Shown piece after piece: positions 46,038 to 54,528 of a DNA stretch of 64,000 nt. The stretch lies in NCBI RefSeq assembly GCF_000340565.2, contig NZ_CP007203.1, positions 155,898-219,897 of the forward strand. Reading direction: 5' to 3'. The translations under genes and the position numbers were made by a program. Each line of letters starts with the position of its first letter. Position 1 is the first letter of the stretch. Origin of the DNA: Nodularia spumigena CCY9414 (GTDB lineage Bacteria; Cyanobacteriota; Cyanobacteriia; Cyanobacteriales; Nostocaceae). The notes beneath the pieces were generated by a model. The model was not told the origin of the DNA. It saw only the letters and a program-made list of their open reading frames with translations, and did no database searches.

Positions 46038-46475
46038 TTAACGTTGATCGCGTTCCAAATCATCAATTACTCTTTCGCAATACCAAATTTCTGCCATTCC
46101 CGGATAGTTGAGCTTTGCCTGCTCAATTAAGCGCTCGGCTGCGGCAACATCACCTCCTAACTTGGCAATTAGTTTGTTTTTGAGATGGTTATCGGCTATT
46201 TGCTCGGTGATTTGCTCGGTAATTTGCTCGTTGATTGGTTCCTGTACCGGCTCTGGTCTTTGTTCTGGTTCTACCTGCAATTGTTCTCTGCGTAGCTGCC
46301 AAAATAAAACGTAATAGAGTGTACCAAAAATCAAAAATAGGCTGAATGTACCGAAGAGAGTTAGGAGGTTAAACTCTAGAAATCCTAAAACCAACTGTGA
46401 GAGAACATAGCCGAGTAACAAGCCGGTGATTAAGAGAATAAATGTGCCGACAATAATAACTACTTGGTTCCCCAT
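46038..46475 (-). CDS. Membrane protein with C-terminal soluble domain, unknown
   Basis: 145 aa. Two long hydrophobic helices (residues about 5-30 and 38-62) are followed by a charged, repeated linker (NEQITEQITEQIA) and a helical tail NKLIAKLGGDVAAAERLIEQAK. The gene overlaps the MFS gene by 16 bp, so the products are probably made together. I recognise the tail as common in cyanobacterial hypotheticals but cannot name a function. Confidence 0.72.
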   Translation of the reverse strand: MGNQVVIIVGTFILLITGLLLGYVLSQLVLGFLEFNLLTLFGTFSLFLIFGTLYYVLFWQLRREQLQVEPEQRPEPVQEPINEQITEQITEQIADNHLKNKLIAKLGGDVAAAERLIEQAKLNYPGMAEIWYCERVIDDLERDQR

Positions 46476-47752
46476 AAATCCTCATCGTCTTCCTCAAGTC
46501 CTGGTCTGGATATTGCCACTGGTTTAGGGTTCCAAGGGGCAAACAATGGTAACAGCAGTAGTCCTGGGATAGCAGCGACTATACTAATAATGAAAAATAA
46601 TGGCCAACCTGTGCTTTTTGCTATAGTGCCAGCTGGCGCAACGAGAATATCACGACTGACAGCCATAAAACTGGATAATAAAGCATATTGGGTGGCAGAA
46701 AAGCGCTGATTACACATATTCATCAAAAAGGCCACAAAGGCTGCTGTTCCCAACCCACCACAAAAGTTTTCGATGTTGATTGTTAATACTAGAGCCGGGT
46801 AGTTTTGACCTACGTTGGCTAGAGCATAATAAGCTAAATTACTGACTGCTTGCAAAGCCCCAAATAGCCAAAGTGAGCGATTCAGACCAATTTTACTCAA
46901 AATCACGCCACCTGAGAGCGTACCAACGATGGTAGCAATTAACCCCATACCACCTTGAATAGCCCCGATATCGGTTTGGGTGAATCCAGTTTGCAACAGA
47001 AAGGGTGTAGACATATTGTTGACAAAGGAATCGCCCAATTTATACAGGACGATGAATACCAGCATTAAAATGGCTTGAACTACACCCTGACGCTGGAAAA
47101 ATTCCCCAAAGGGTAAAATTACCGCCGCCGCTAAAGATTCAGGGGGGCTGGTTTCTTTGGGTTCTGGGGCAAATAAGGTGGCAATAATCCCAATTACCAT
47201 GCCCAAAGCCATGAATAAGTAGACTGATGGCCAAGGTAAATTATCGGCAAGGATTAATGCTAAAGATCCGGTGAATAACAGTGCTATGCGATAACCTAAG
47301 ACGAAAACAGCAGCACCGGCTCCTAATTCTAATTCTTCGAGAACGTCGGTGCGGTAGGCATCAGCCGCAATGTCTTGACTGGCACTTAAAAAGGCGATCG
47401 CTACTGCGTTAATCGCTAATAATTGTAGTGCTTGCTTGGGTTGTTGGAAAGCCATGAGGGCGATCGCAATCAATAACCCAATTTGCAGTGTTATTAACCA
47501 GCCGCGTCGCCTCCCCAAAATTGGTACTGTAAACCTGTCTATTAAAGGCGACCAGATAAATTTCAACGAGTAGGGTAGACCCACAAGGCTAAATAAACCA
47601 ATAGCGGTTAAATCCACCCCTTCGACAGTCATCCAAGCTTGCAGGGTTCTACTGGTTAAGAACAATGGTAAACCGGAGGAAAAACCGATTAATGTCAAAG
47701 CCGCCATTTTACGGCTACCGAAAACTGTCAACAGCGATCGCACTGGTTTCAT
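46460..47752 (-). CDS. MFS transporter, AmpG-like
   Basis: 430 aa with about 12 hydrophobic helices. It has GFSSGLPLFLTSRTLQAWM, LVGLPYSLKFIWSPLIDRF and the DAYRTD motif in loop 4, typical of the AmpG/muropeptide permease branch. It may import cell-wall fragments or another solute. It is the first gene of a two-gene overlap with the 145 aa membrane protein. Upstream is a partial MITE. Confidence 0.85.
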   Translation of the reverse strand: MKPVRSLLTVFGSRKMAALTLIGFSSGLPLFLTSRTLQAWMTVEGVDLTAIGLFSLVGLPYSLKFIWSPLIDRFTVPILGRRRGWLITLQIGLLIAIALMAFQQPKQALQLLAINAVAIAFLSASQDIAADAYRTDVLEELELGAGAAVFVLGYRIALLFTGSLALILADNLPWPSVYLFMALGMVIGIIATLFAPEPKETSPPESLAAAVILPFGEFFQRQGVVQAILMLVFIVLYKLGDSFVNNMSTPFLLQTGFTQTDIGAIQGGMGLIATIVGTLSGGVILSKIGLNRSLWLFGALQAVSNLAYYALANVGQNYPALVLTINIENFCGGLGTAAFVAFLMNMCNQRFSATQYALLSSFMAVSRDILVAPAGTIAKSTGWPLFFIISIVAAIPGLLLLPLFAPWNPKPVAISRPGLEEDDEDLWGTK

Positions 47753-47863
47753 GTTGTGCAGGTTCCTCTAAATCTTGTGAATTGCAGTTATCTTGCCATA
47801 GCTGCTGTGACATTCTACGCAAACATATAAATTTGCTCAGGTTTTTTCTACTGAGATACAGTT

Positions 47864-47937
47864 AGGACTTACGCAAGAAATCTCTGAAACCCTCTTGACT
47901 TAGTGTCCTTTGTGTCCTTTGCGGTTCGTTTATCCAT
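47864..47937. mobile_element. Partial MITE (AGGACTTACGCA family, copy 2)
   Basis: AGGACTTACGCA (47864-47875) is followed by AAGAAATCTCTGAAACC and GTGTCCTTTGCGGTTCGTTT. This left part closely matches copy 3 at 61026, but no TGCGTAAGTCCT end follows, so the right side is lost. Confidence 0.65.
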
Positions 47938-47976
47938 TCCAATCATAAAAACAAGTTTCACAGCCGCACTAATCCC

Positions 47977-49434
47977 TTAATTTTCCTGAATTTGCTCAAT
48001 TTGATGACCGTTAATTTCTACCCCGTGTGCAGCCAGACATTTTTCCCAACCTGCACGAGTCCCAATTTCGCTTTTCTGCTTGAGTAGCCCTAATTGCTGT
48101 TCTTTTTGAGTCAGTTGAGCAAATTCCTCATAGCGGGGGTAGTTAGGAGTGACAAAATTTTCCTTGCGGTGCAGAATTGGCGGATTCGTTCTTTCTGCAT
48201 AATCACGGTGAGTTATGTATAAAGTTTTTAAGTCAATTGTGATACTGGCTTTTAAAGCGGGATGGGGATCACTGTCAAAATCTGGGTAAAACAAATAGGA
48301 TATTTGCGGTTTTTCAATGTTGTATTTAATTAATGTGGCTCCATCGACACGCCCAATAGTACGACTAGCACAGCTTTCATAAATTCGTAATAAAGGATCT
48401 AGTGCTGGGAGTGCTGAAACATGAACGTATAGTGCGCCTCGTGTGTGTTTACCAATTTTGCTTTTTTCACAAGCTGTTTGCACAACTTTGGGATCACCTA
48501 AACTGAACAGTTTTTGGTCGGCTACTTGACAAGCTTCTTCATAGCTACCGAAAAAGGCTTTGATATCGTGACGCATCTCTGGGGCTAGTTTTTGCCATGA
48601 CGGACGTTGATCAAAGTGGCTGAGGGCGAGATATACTTGGATATCTAAAGAACGACGATAGGCGATCGCATCCCATTCAGGTTCATCGGTAGCTTGTAAC
48701 ACCACATTAAAAGCCCGGCGGAAGTTTCCAAATTCACTGAGTAATTCTGTTTGGTTCGCTAATTCGCCTTTAACGGGTAATCTGCCCCGTTTGGCAAAAA
48801 AGTCCATCAGTGGTTGTAATTGCTCTTGGTAGTCCTCAAAGCGCTTACTGGGGATACGAACTCTGGGTGTAGCAGTGCTAGAAAAGAAGCGGATGGCTTT
48901 AAAACTTTCTTTAGCAGCTTCATCACGAAAAACAAAATAGACACCTAAAGCTACTGGGACTGCATCAACGTTGAGAACTTCATCTATATAGGTTTTCAGT
49001 TCTTGTTGTTCATAATACTTCTGAAAGGTGTTGCGGCGAGTCACAATACCATCGCTGTAAGCTAGTTGTGCTTTACTAGGGGCATTAATTAATACTTGAG
49101 CCGCCACAATTAAAACCTGTTGAGTAAGTTCCCAAGCATGGATGAGACTTTGGCGGCGTTCCTCTTGGTCTTCAATCACATTGAGGACATAACCCAAATT
49201 GACCACATCGGCGGCGGTCATTGATTCATTGGGAAAATAATAAGGGTCCCAACCAGCGCTGGTGTAGCCTAAATTGCCGACTCGCTGCACATCACCACCG
49301 TAGCCGCAGCCGTAATCAAAGAATGAGGTTTCCTGATGAAGGATAGCCCATTCTATTGCCAACCGCACGGGGCGAGATATATCATTACGAGCGATCGCAG
49401 CTCGATGACGCTCGATTTCTAAAGATTCAGGCAT
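47977..49434 (-). CDS. DNA phosphorothioation-associated putative methyltransferase
   Basis: 485 aa. Near the N-terminus is an SAM-binding-like segment FFDYGCGYGGDVQRVGNLGY and LGYVLNVIEDQEERR, followed by a long unassigned region. The start PESLEIERHRAAIARNDISRPV is typical of the Dnd-associated methyltransferase family (TIGR04096 by recall). It lies 27 bp downstream of dndE on the same strand, separated by an STRR. Whether it methylates DNA is unknown. Confidence 0.85.
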   Translation of the reverse strand: MPESLEIERHRAAIARNDISRPVRLAIEWAILHQETSFFDYGCGYGGDVQRVGNLGYTSAGWDPYYFPNESMTAADVVNLGYVLNVIEDQEERRQSLIHAWELTQQVLIVAAQVLINAPSKAQLAYSDGIVTRRNTFQKYYEQQELKTYIDEVLNVDAVPVALGVYFVFRDEAAKESFKAIRFFSSTATPRVRIPSKRFEDYQEQLQPLMDFFAKRGRLPVKGELANQTELLSEFGNFRRAFNVVLQATDEPEWDAIAYRRSLDIQVYLALSHFDQRPSWQKLAPEMRHDIKAFFGSYEEACQVADQKLFSLGDPKVVQTACEKSKIGKHTRGALYVHVSALPALDPLLRIYESCASRTIGRVDGATLIKYNIEKPQISYLFYPDFDSDPHPALKASITIDLKTLYITHRDYAERTNPPILHRKENFVTPNYPRYEEFAQLTQKEQQLGLLKQKSEIGTRAGWEKCLAAHGVEINGHQIEQIQEN

Positions 49435-49435
49435 A

Positions 49436-49470
49436 TCAGTTATCAGTTAACAGTTAACAGTTAACAGTTA
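49436..49470. repeat. TTAACAG heptamer repeat between dndE and the methyltransferase
   Basis: CAGTTATCAGTTAACAGTTAACAG-type units of 7 bp, running to the dndE stop codon; a different heptamer from the TGACAAA type. Confidence 0.8.
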
Positions 49471-49868
49471 TTAATATCCTTTCCATCTTTGAGCGCGAGT
49501 TGGATTAAATCTTCAATTTTCTTGATATTTGGATCACCCGCTAAATAACCAATTCCCCGATGCAAGTGCAGCCGAAATTGGCTAGCGAGGCTGTCTTTAT
49601 CAATGGGGTAGCCGTCGTTGTGACAGCGTTGCTTGAGGGCGAGGAGGAGGATATCAGACATTTCGCCGCCAAATACCCGCCAGGTCATTTCCACGTTGCT
49701 ATCTTGGGGAATTAGTACGGGTGAGGGTGCAGTTGCTTCAGCTAGGGAACGACAAAAAGCCCAACGACATAAAATGTTCCATTGGTCAATTTTTGTAGTG
49801 CGTCTGAGTTTAAGAAGTTGGTCTTTGGCTGTTTGAGAAAGTTTAATTCTTTCAATTGGAGATTCCAT
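49461..49868 (-). CDS. dndE: DNA sulfur modification protein DndE
   Basis: 135 aa. It shows SPIERIKLSQTAKDQLLKLRR, WNILCRWAFCRSLAE and the late FRLHLHRGIGYLAGD, all characteristic of DndE, which binds nicked DNA and belongs to the DndCDE modification complex. Length is normal. It is not adjacent to dndD here: a toxin-antitoxin pair of about 600 bp separates them. Confidence 0.93.
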   Translation of the reverse strand: MESPIERIKLSQTAKDQLLKLRRTTKIDQWNILCRWAFCRSLAEATAPSPVLIPQDSNVEMTWRVFGGEMSDILLLALKQRCHNDGYPIDKDSLASQFRLHLHRGIGYLAGDPNIKKIEDLIQLALKDGKDINNC

Positions 49869-50018
49869 AATAATTCCATAATATAGCGATCCTATCTCTT
49901 TTTTCTCTTCCTCTGTGATCTCTGTGTCTCTGTGGTATGGCTAACGCCACGCTCCGCTAACGTTAAAAAAATCCCGTTCAAAACTCAAATATAATTCCTA
50001 TATTAATTATTACTTGAG

Positions 50019-50366
50019 TCATAAACCCAAACAGTAACGAACCGCCGCTTCAACTTCAAGCATCTTAGAATCAGAAATTTTGCCAGTTGATTTAGCAGCA
50101 AAGCGATTTGGATCTAAAGAGCGAATTTGAAAACATAAAAATACAGTTTCTATCAGCAATCCACTGTCACTGGGAGATACTCTAATATTAGTAGGATAAT
50201 CGCGCTTAATATTTGTGCCTTTCGTCCCTACAACTACAGTCACTACCAAAGGTAATTGGTTAATAGCGTCTACAGATAAAACTAATACAGGTCTTGTCCC
50301 TGACTGTTCTCGACCTATAACTGGATTAAGATTAACAAAATAAATTTGCCCTCTTTCGATCCTCAC
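50019..50366 (-). CDS. MazF/PemK-type toxin endoribonuclease
   Basis: 115 aa. It has the MazF fold signature RGQIYFVNLNPVIGREQSGTRPVLVLS, the VTVVVGTKGT strand and a C-terminal FLCFQIRSLDPNRF. The GTG start overlaps the stop of the upstream antitoxin by 4 bp (GTGA), the normal coupled arrangement. It should cleave mRNA at specific sites when released. It lies between dndD and dndE. Confidence 0.93.
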   Translation of the reverse strand: MRIERGQIYFVNLNPVIGREQSGTRPVLVLSVDAINQLPLVVTVVVGTKGTNIKRDYPTNIRVSPSDSGLLIETVFLCFQIRSLDPNRFAAKSTGKISDSKMLEVEAAVRYCLGL

Positions 50367-50614
50367 GGCTGTGATAATCCATCCATCTCAGTAACAAAAA
50401 ATTCCTGATTAATAGTGGATATCTCTGTTTGTATATCTGAATCTATAGCCATTGCAGCTAGTTGTTCCTGCATATATTTCATATTTATAAATATATCTGA
50501 TGTTTGCTGCTTTTCTTTCATTTGTTTTTGGATACGTTCTAAAAGCCATTCTAGTTCTTCTAATGACAAACCACTTAAATCACGTTCGATTTCTCGTAAA
50601 TTTGATGACATCAT
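50363..50614 (-). CDS. Antitoxin partner of the MazF-type toxin
   Basis: 83 aa. A LSLEELEWLLERIQKQMKEK segment matches the common cyanobacterial antitoxins beside MazF proteins. The C-terminal part (INQEFFVTEMDGLSQP) is likely the toxin-neutralising tail. No clear helix-turn-helix is visible. It directly precedes and overlaps the toxin gene. Confidence 0.8.
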   Translation of the reverse strand: MMSSNLREIERDLSGLSLEELEWLLERIQKQMKEKQQTSDIFINMKYMQEQLAAMAIDSDIQTEISTINQEFFVTEMDGLSQP

Positions 50615-50671
50615 AATTAACTAGCGATTTTTACCTGTGAGTGAGATATCTATTATTTTAAACAACATCTA

Positions 50672-52657
50672 CTACCAAAAATATTTATTTTCTATGATTG
50701 TAGTTTGGCGGGTGGAGGAGTCGTATTTGAGGAGATATTCACGAGCGATCGCCTCATTATTTCTCAGTGTTTCTACTTCGTGTTTACCAATTTCAGTATC
50801 AGTAGACAACAGTATTACTTGATGACTAGCGGATGGAAAATACCGTTCTACGAGATTTCCCCGGTGGGATGAGTCCAATCTCCCCAGAGGCGTGTCTATG
50901 GCTACAGGTAAGCGGTGTCCAGAGACTCGCGCTAATCCCCAGAGAAAGGCGATCGCTAAAAGTTGCTTTTCGCCGGCTGAAAGTCGATGTTTGGGAACTG
51001 GTTTACCATTAAAGTCATACAGAGAGAGGCTGAAACTATCTGTATGAATGGCGACACGATGCACTAAATCTGATTTATGCAGCAGGTAGCGGAAACATTC
51101 TGTAACTTCAACTTCTAATTTATTCAGTTTGCGGAGAGTCAGTTTTTCCCGAAAAAGTTTGAGTGTATCTTGAACTTTAGCCGTTGCCGTAATAATATGT
51201 TCATTATATTTGCGGTCAATATTAGTTTCTGTATATTTTTCTAAGGTTTTTTTAGTAGTCCGAATTTGAGTGTCTAATTCATTCAAATTTTGTTTCGCTA
51301 TTTCACAAGCTGCTTGGGCTTCTGCAACTTCTTTTTGGGCTGCTTGCAATTCATCTACCAGCCTTTGATAATCTTCTGGAGATGCGGCTGTTTGAATTTG
51401 TCTTTCTAGGGTAATAACTTCTTCTTCTTGAGTTTGGTGTAGTTCTAGCTGCTTTTGAGTAGCATTTTTTGTATAGGGTAAATAATGATGAATAATATTA
51501 TCTAAATGATGCAGAGTTTCTGTATCAGATAATAGCCAAACTTCCCCTGTAGTATCTTGCTTAATGAGATTATTTTCTTCGTCAATAAAATCTTGAATTT
51601 TTTCTACTTGTTGGTCAGCAATAGTTAATTGTTTAATTAATTCAATTAAGCGGTGATCTCGTTCTAATAATAAATTATATGCTACCTTAGCTTGTTGAGT
51701 CCGAAATTCCTTTTGTCCTTGGAGATAAGCTTGATTTAGCAAAGGTTCAATTAAAGCTAACGGTAAAATATCAGCAGCTAATCCGCGCATGGCTTGACGG
51801 CTATTTTCTGACTCAGCAACTATTTGAGATTTTTGTTTTTCTAAATAAGTGCGATCGCCTGCAATTTTACCACCTTCAGAGATGAATTTATCCACAGCTT
51901 CTTGCTGCTTCTTTTCTGCTACTACTAAATTATCAGTCAGTTCCTTTAATTGAACTTCAACTTCCTGATATTCCTTTTGTTCTAACTTGAGTTGATGTTC
52001 AATTTCTTCTAAATTAGCCAAATCTTGAGTATCCGCAATTTCTTTGCGCTTGCGGTTGACGATAATTTCTAAATCACCGCCTAAACGTTCAGCTAGTTCT
52101 AAACCTAAAAGTCCGCGAATTGCATCAACTACAATCGATGGAGGTGTTTCTTGTTCTGCGAGTTCCTTAACTTGTTCACCATCAAATAGAAACAAGTTAG
52201 AAATCCCTAAAGGTAAGAGATTTTCGATATACTCATCCCAAATATTAACTAAAGCCGTATCCAGCCATTCTTGAGCATCTAAAATCCCTAATTGGTCTTT
52301 ACCATCTTTAGGGTTTTTTGTCCAGCGTCGAACAACTCTATATTTTACTGGTTGGTCATTTTCAATATGTTCAAAAACTAATTCAATGCGAGTATCTTCA
52401 GTGGGTGAACTGTGACTATTAACGCATTGGTTAAGAAAATCATTATAACTCAAGTTCCCACGGGTAGAACATTGGGCGCGATGTCCATATAATGCTAGGC
52501 GAATTGCATCCATCAGGGTAGTTTTTCCGCCCCCATTCATCCCACCTAATAGAATAATTGGATAGGAATTTTCCTGATCAATTTTTGGGTCAAGGTTGAT
52601 TACCTGACGACCACAGTAAGGGCCAAAGTTTTGTAATACGAGTTCAAGAAATATCAT
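50672..52657 (-). CDS. dndD: DNA sulfur modification protein DndD
   Basis: 661 aa SMC/Rad50-like ATPase. It has an N-terminal Walker A LGGMNGGGKTTLMDAIRLALYG (38 onwards), FLFDGEQVKELAE, long coiled coils (about 210-540), the signature LSAGEKQLLAIAFLWGL and Walker B/D-loop AIDTPLGRLDSSHR. It has no cysteine hook in the coiled-coil middle. In Dnd systems DndD supplies ATP hydrolysis to open DNA for sulfur insertion. It follows dndC by 86 bp, with a strong hairpin in the gap. Confidence 0.93.
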   Translation of the reverse strand: MIFLELVLQNFGPYCGRQVINLDPKIDQENSYPIILLGGMNGGGKTTLMDAIRLALYGHRAQCSTRGNLSYNDFLNQCVNSHSSPTEDTRIELVFEHIENDQPVKYRVVRRWTKNPKDGKDQLGILDAQEWLDTALVNIWDEYIENLLPLGISNLFLFDGEQVKELAEQETPPSIVVDAIRGLLGLELAERLGGDLEIIVNRKRKEIADTQDLANLEEIEHQLKLEQKEYQEVEVQLKELTDNLVVAEKKQQEAVDKFISEGGKIAGDRTYLEKQKSQIVAESENSRQAMRGLAADILPLALIEPLLNQAYLQGQKEFRTQQAKVAYNLLLERDHRLIELIKQLTIADQQVEKIQDFIDEENNLIKQDTTGEVWLLSDTETLHHLDNIIHHYLPYTKNATQKQLELHQTQEEEVITLERQIQTAASPEDYQRLVDELQAAQKEVAEAQAACEIAKQNLNELDTQIRTTKKTLEKYTETNIDRKYNEHIITATAKVQDTLKLFREKLTLRKLNKLEVEVTECFRYLLHKSDLVHRVAIHTDSFSLSLYDFNGKPVPKHRLSAGEKQLLAIAFLWGLARVSGHRLPVAIDTPLGRLDSSHRGNLVERYFPSASHQVILLSTDTEIGKHEVETLRNNEAIAREYLLKYDSSTRQTTIIENKYFW

Positions 52658-52693
52658 TTATTTTTGAGTTTTTAAGATACGGGGCGAGAGAAG

Positions 52694-52717
52694 ACCGGGC
52701 GAATGAATTCACCCGGT
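52694..52717. promoter_or_regulatory. Hairpin between dndC and dndD
   Basis: On the minus strand ACCGGGTGAAT pairs with ATTCGCCCGGT around a 2-nt apex, with a single G-T pair. With little T-run after it, it may be a partial terminator, an mRNA stabiliser or a processing site that tunes the dndC:dndD ratio. Confidence 0.6.
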
Positions 52718-52743
52718 ATTTTATAATCAATATTCATTTTTAC

Positions 52744-54345
52744 TTAACTCTTTTTAAACTTCATACTTCCCCAACTTGGCGGTTTATCGCTTGCGTCGTC
52801 GCTTTCATCCACAGCGTCGCCCAAAGTCAACTGCTTGACCTTTTTCACATCCCCTTGGTCAACGGCTGTTTTTAAATCACGTTTCAAATGAGCATTTTTA
52901 ATCGCTTCCTCTGGAGAATGGGAACTGGTGACAAAACATTTCTCTAAACTGTCATATATTCCCACCCGACGACCTTTTTTCCGATACTGGCGTTCTGTAT
53001 CTAACAGCTTAGACATCAGTTCTAAGTGCATAGCATCATCGCCACAAATTTCCTCTAACACTTCCCATTCATCGCTACCCAGTAGACTGTAGCCAGCACC
53101 AGGACGGGGGTCTTTGAAAACTTCACCAGTCACTTCTTGATAAATGCGCGGTAAACTATCATCAAATTCGTGCTTTTCTTCTAGCCAGATGCGGCGAATT
53201 TCGCTAAGTTCCTCTGGACTTATTAGCGTAATGTCGCGCATATTTTCTGGTGCTGTACGCCTGATTTTAGTTTGTGCTTCTAGTAACTTTCTTAACAAAT
53301 GTTCTCGCCAAGATTTAACGTAGGGGCCTGGTATTGGTTCAATAGAAACTTCCCCTTCCAAGTTGCGCTCAAATAGTTGAACTTCTCCCCAGATGCGGCG
53401 AAAGTCTCGCTTACTTCGGTCTTGGTCAATATTTAATTCTTCTAAACGAATATCAATCAGAGGTTGCAACCATTCTTTCTCTTCATCATTTTGAATCATG
53501 GCTTGCATAGACCTATCACTATTAACTAATGTACAGACCCAGCATCCAAAACGAGAGCTACCACAACTAGGAGTAGAAGTATCAACTACTAAAGGACATT
53601 CATTATCTGCTGTTGCACCTCGATACATAGCAAATAAGTCTTTGTTGCTGTATTCCCAAGGATTTGACCATTGCATCAAATACAGCCAAACTTCATCAGT
53701 ACGCCAATCTTCGATGGGAGTATAAAGCAGTGAGTTAACCAGACTAGGATGAGGACTAAGGCGCTCTCGGACTCTACCAATTTCACGCTTGGCCATAATA
53801 GCCGCACGATTAGTACTTTCCGTCTTGCGAGTTCCCAAGACTACAATTGTTTCACCACTAGCCCGGACAACATCACGAATGAAGTTGTTAGAAGGGTCAA
53901 TTTTCAATCTTCCGGTACACCAACGGAATTTGTGACGTGGTGCTGGATAGCCTTTACCCATCAAACCTACCCAGTAACTCTGTTTAGTCTCTGGTTTCAA
54001 TAAATGCGGTTTTATGGGCATTTTTTGCTCTTGAGCCGCTACTTTCATCTGTTCTAATGAATTACGTACCCAAGTAGCAACATAAGGATTCTCGACACCT
54101 GTATCAGTTGTAATTACATGAATTGGTTTAATCCGTTTTTCTGGTGGAAGTTCATGTATTGCGTTCCAGATAAGCTGTAAGGTCGCCGTGCTGTCTTTAC
54201 CTCCGGAATACCCCACAACCCAAGGTATCTCGTCTAAACAATATAATTCTTGTATTTCAGTGGTGAGAACTTGGATATAGTCCACTAACTCTGCTACAGT
54301 ACGTGTTTGCGGAACTTTATTTTCTGGTTGTTGTGCTGTAGTCAT
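52744..54345 (-). CDS. dndC: DNA sulfur modification protein DndC
   Basis: 533 aa PAPS-reductase-like enzyme. It has the PP-loop VVGYSGGKDSTATL (residues 43-56), ITTDTGVENP, and a cysteine cluster CPLVV...SCG...GCWVCTL (about 245-275) expected to hold a 4Fe-4S cluster. It activates the DNA backbone for sulfur transfer from a cysteine desulfurase. That desulfurase (DndA or IscS) is not in the window. It is divergent from dndB, with 183 bp between. Confidence 0.95.
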   Translation of the reverse strand: MTTAQQPENKVPQTRTVAELVDYIQVLTTEIQELYCLDEIPWVVGYSGGKDSTATLQLIWNAIHELPPEKRIKPIHVITTDTGVENPYVATWVRNSLEQMKVAAQEQKMPIKPHLLKPETKQSYWVGLMGKGYPAPRHKFRWCTGRLKIDPSNNFIRDVVRASGETIVVLGTRKTESTNRAAIMAKREIGRVRERLSPHPSLVNSLLYTPIEDWRTDEVWLYLMQWSNPWEYSNKDLFAMYRGATADNECPLVVDTSTPSCGSSRFGCWVCTLVNSDRSMQAMIQNDEEKEWLQPLIDIRLEELNIDQDRSKRDFRRIWGEVQLFERNLEGEVSIEPIPGPYVKSWREHLLRKLLEAQTKIRRTAPENMRDITLISPEELSEIRRIWLEEKHEFDDSLPRIYQEVTGEVFKDPRPGAGYSLLGSDEWEVLEEICGDDAMHLELMSKLLDTERQYRKKGRRVGIYDSLEKCFVTSSHSPEEAIKNAHLKRDLKTAVDQGDVKKVKQLTLGDAVDESDDASDKPPSWGSMKFKKS

Positions 54346-54528
54346 AATCTCTCTATATTTTTAAATATGGGTGTGACTTGATTTTTAGTATCCCAGTGAA
54401 TGGAATTAGCTGGTATACAGGCAAAATTTACCTATGTCGGTGCAAAATTTTTTTAAAAACCTTACTACTATTACTCAATTTTTAGACAATTAGACTATCC
54501 TAACACCATTTACTTTTTAAAAATTAAT

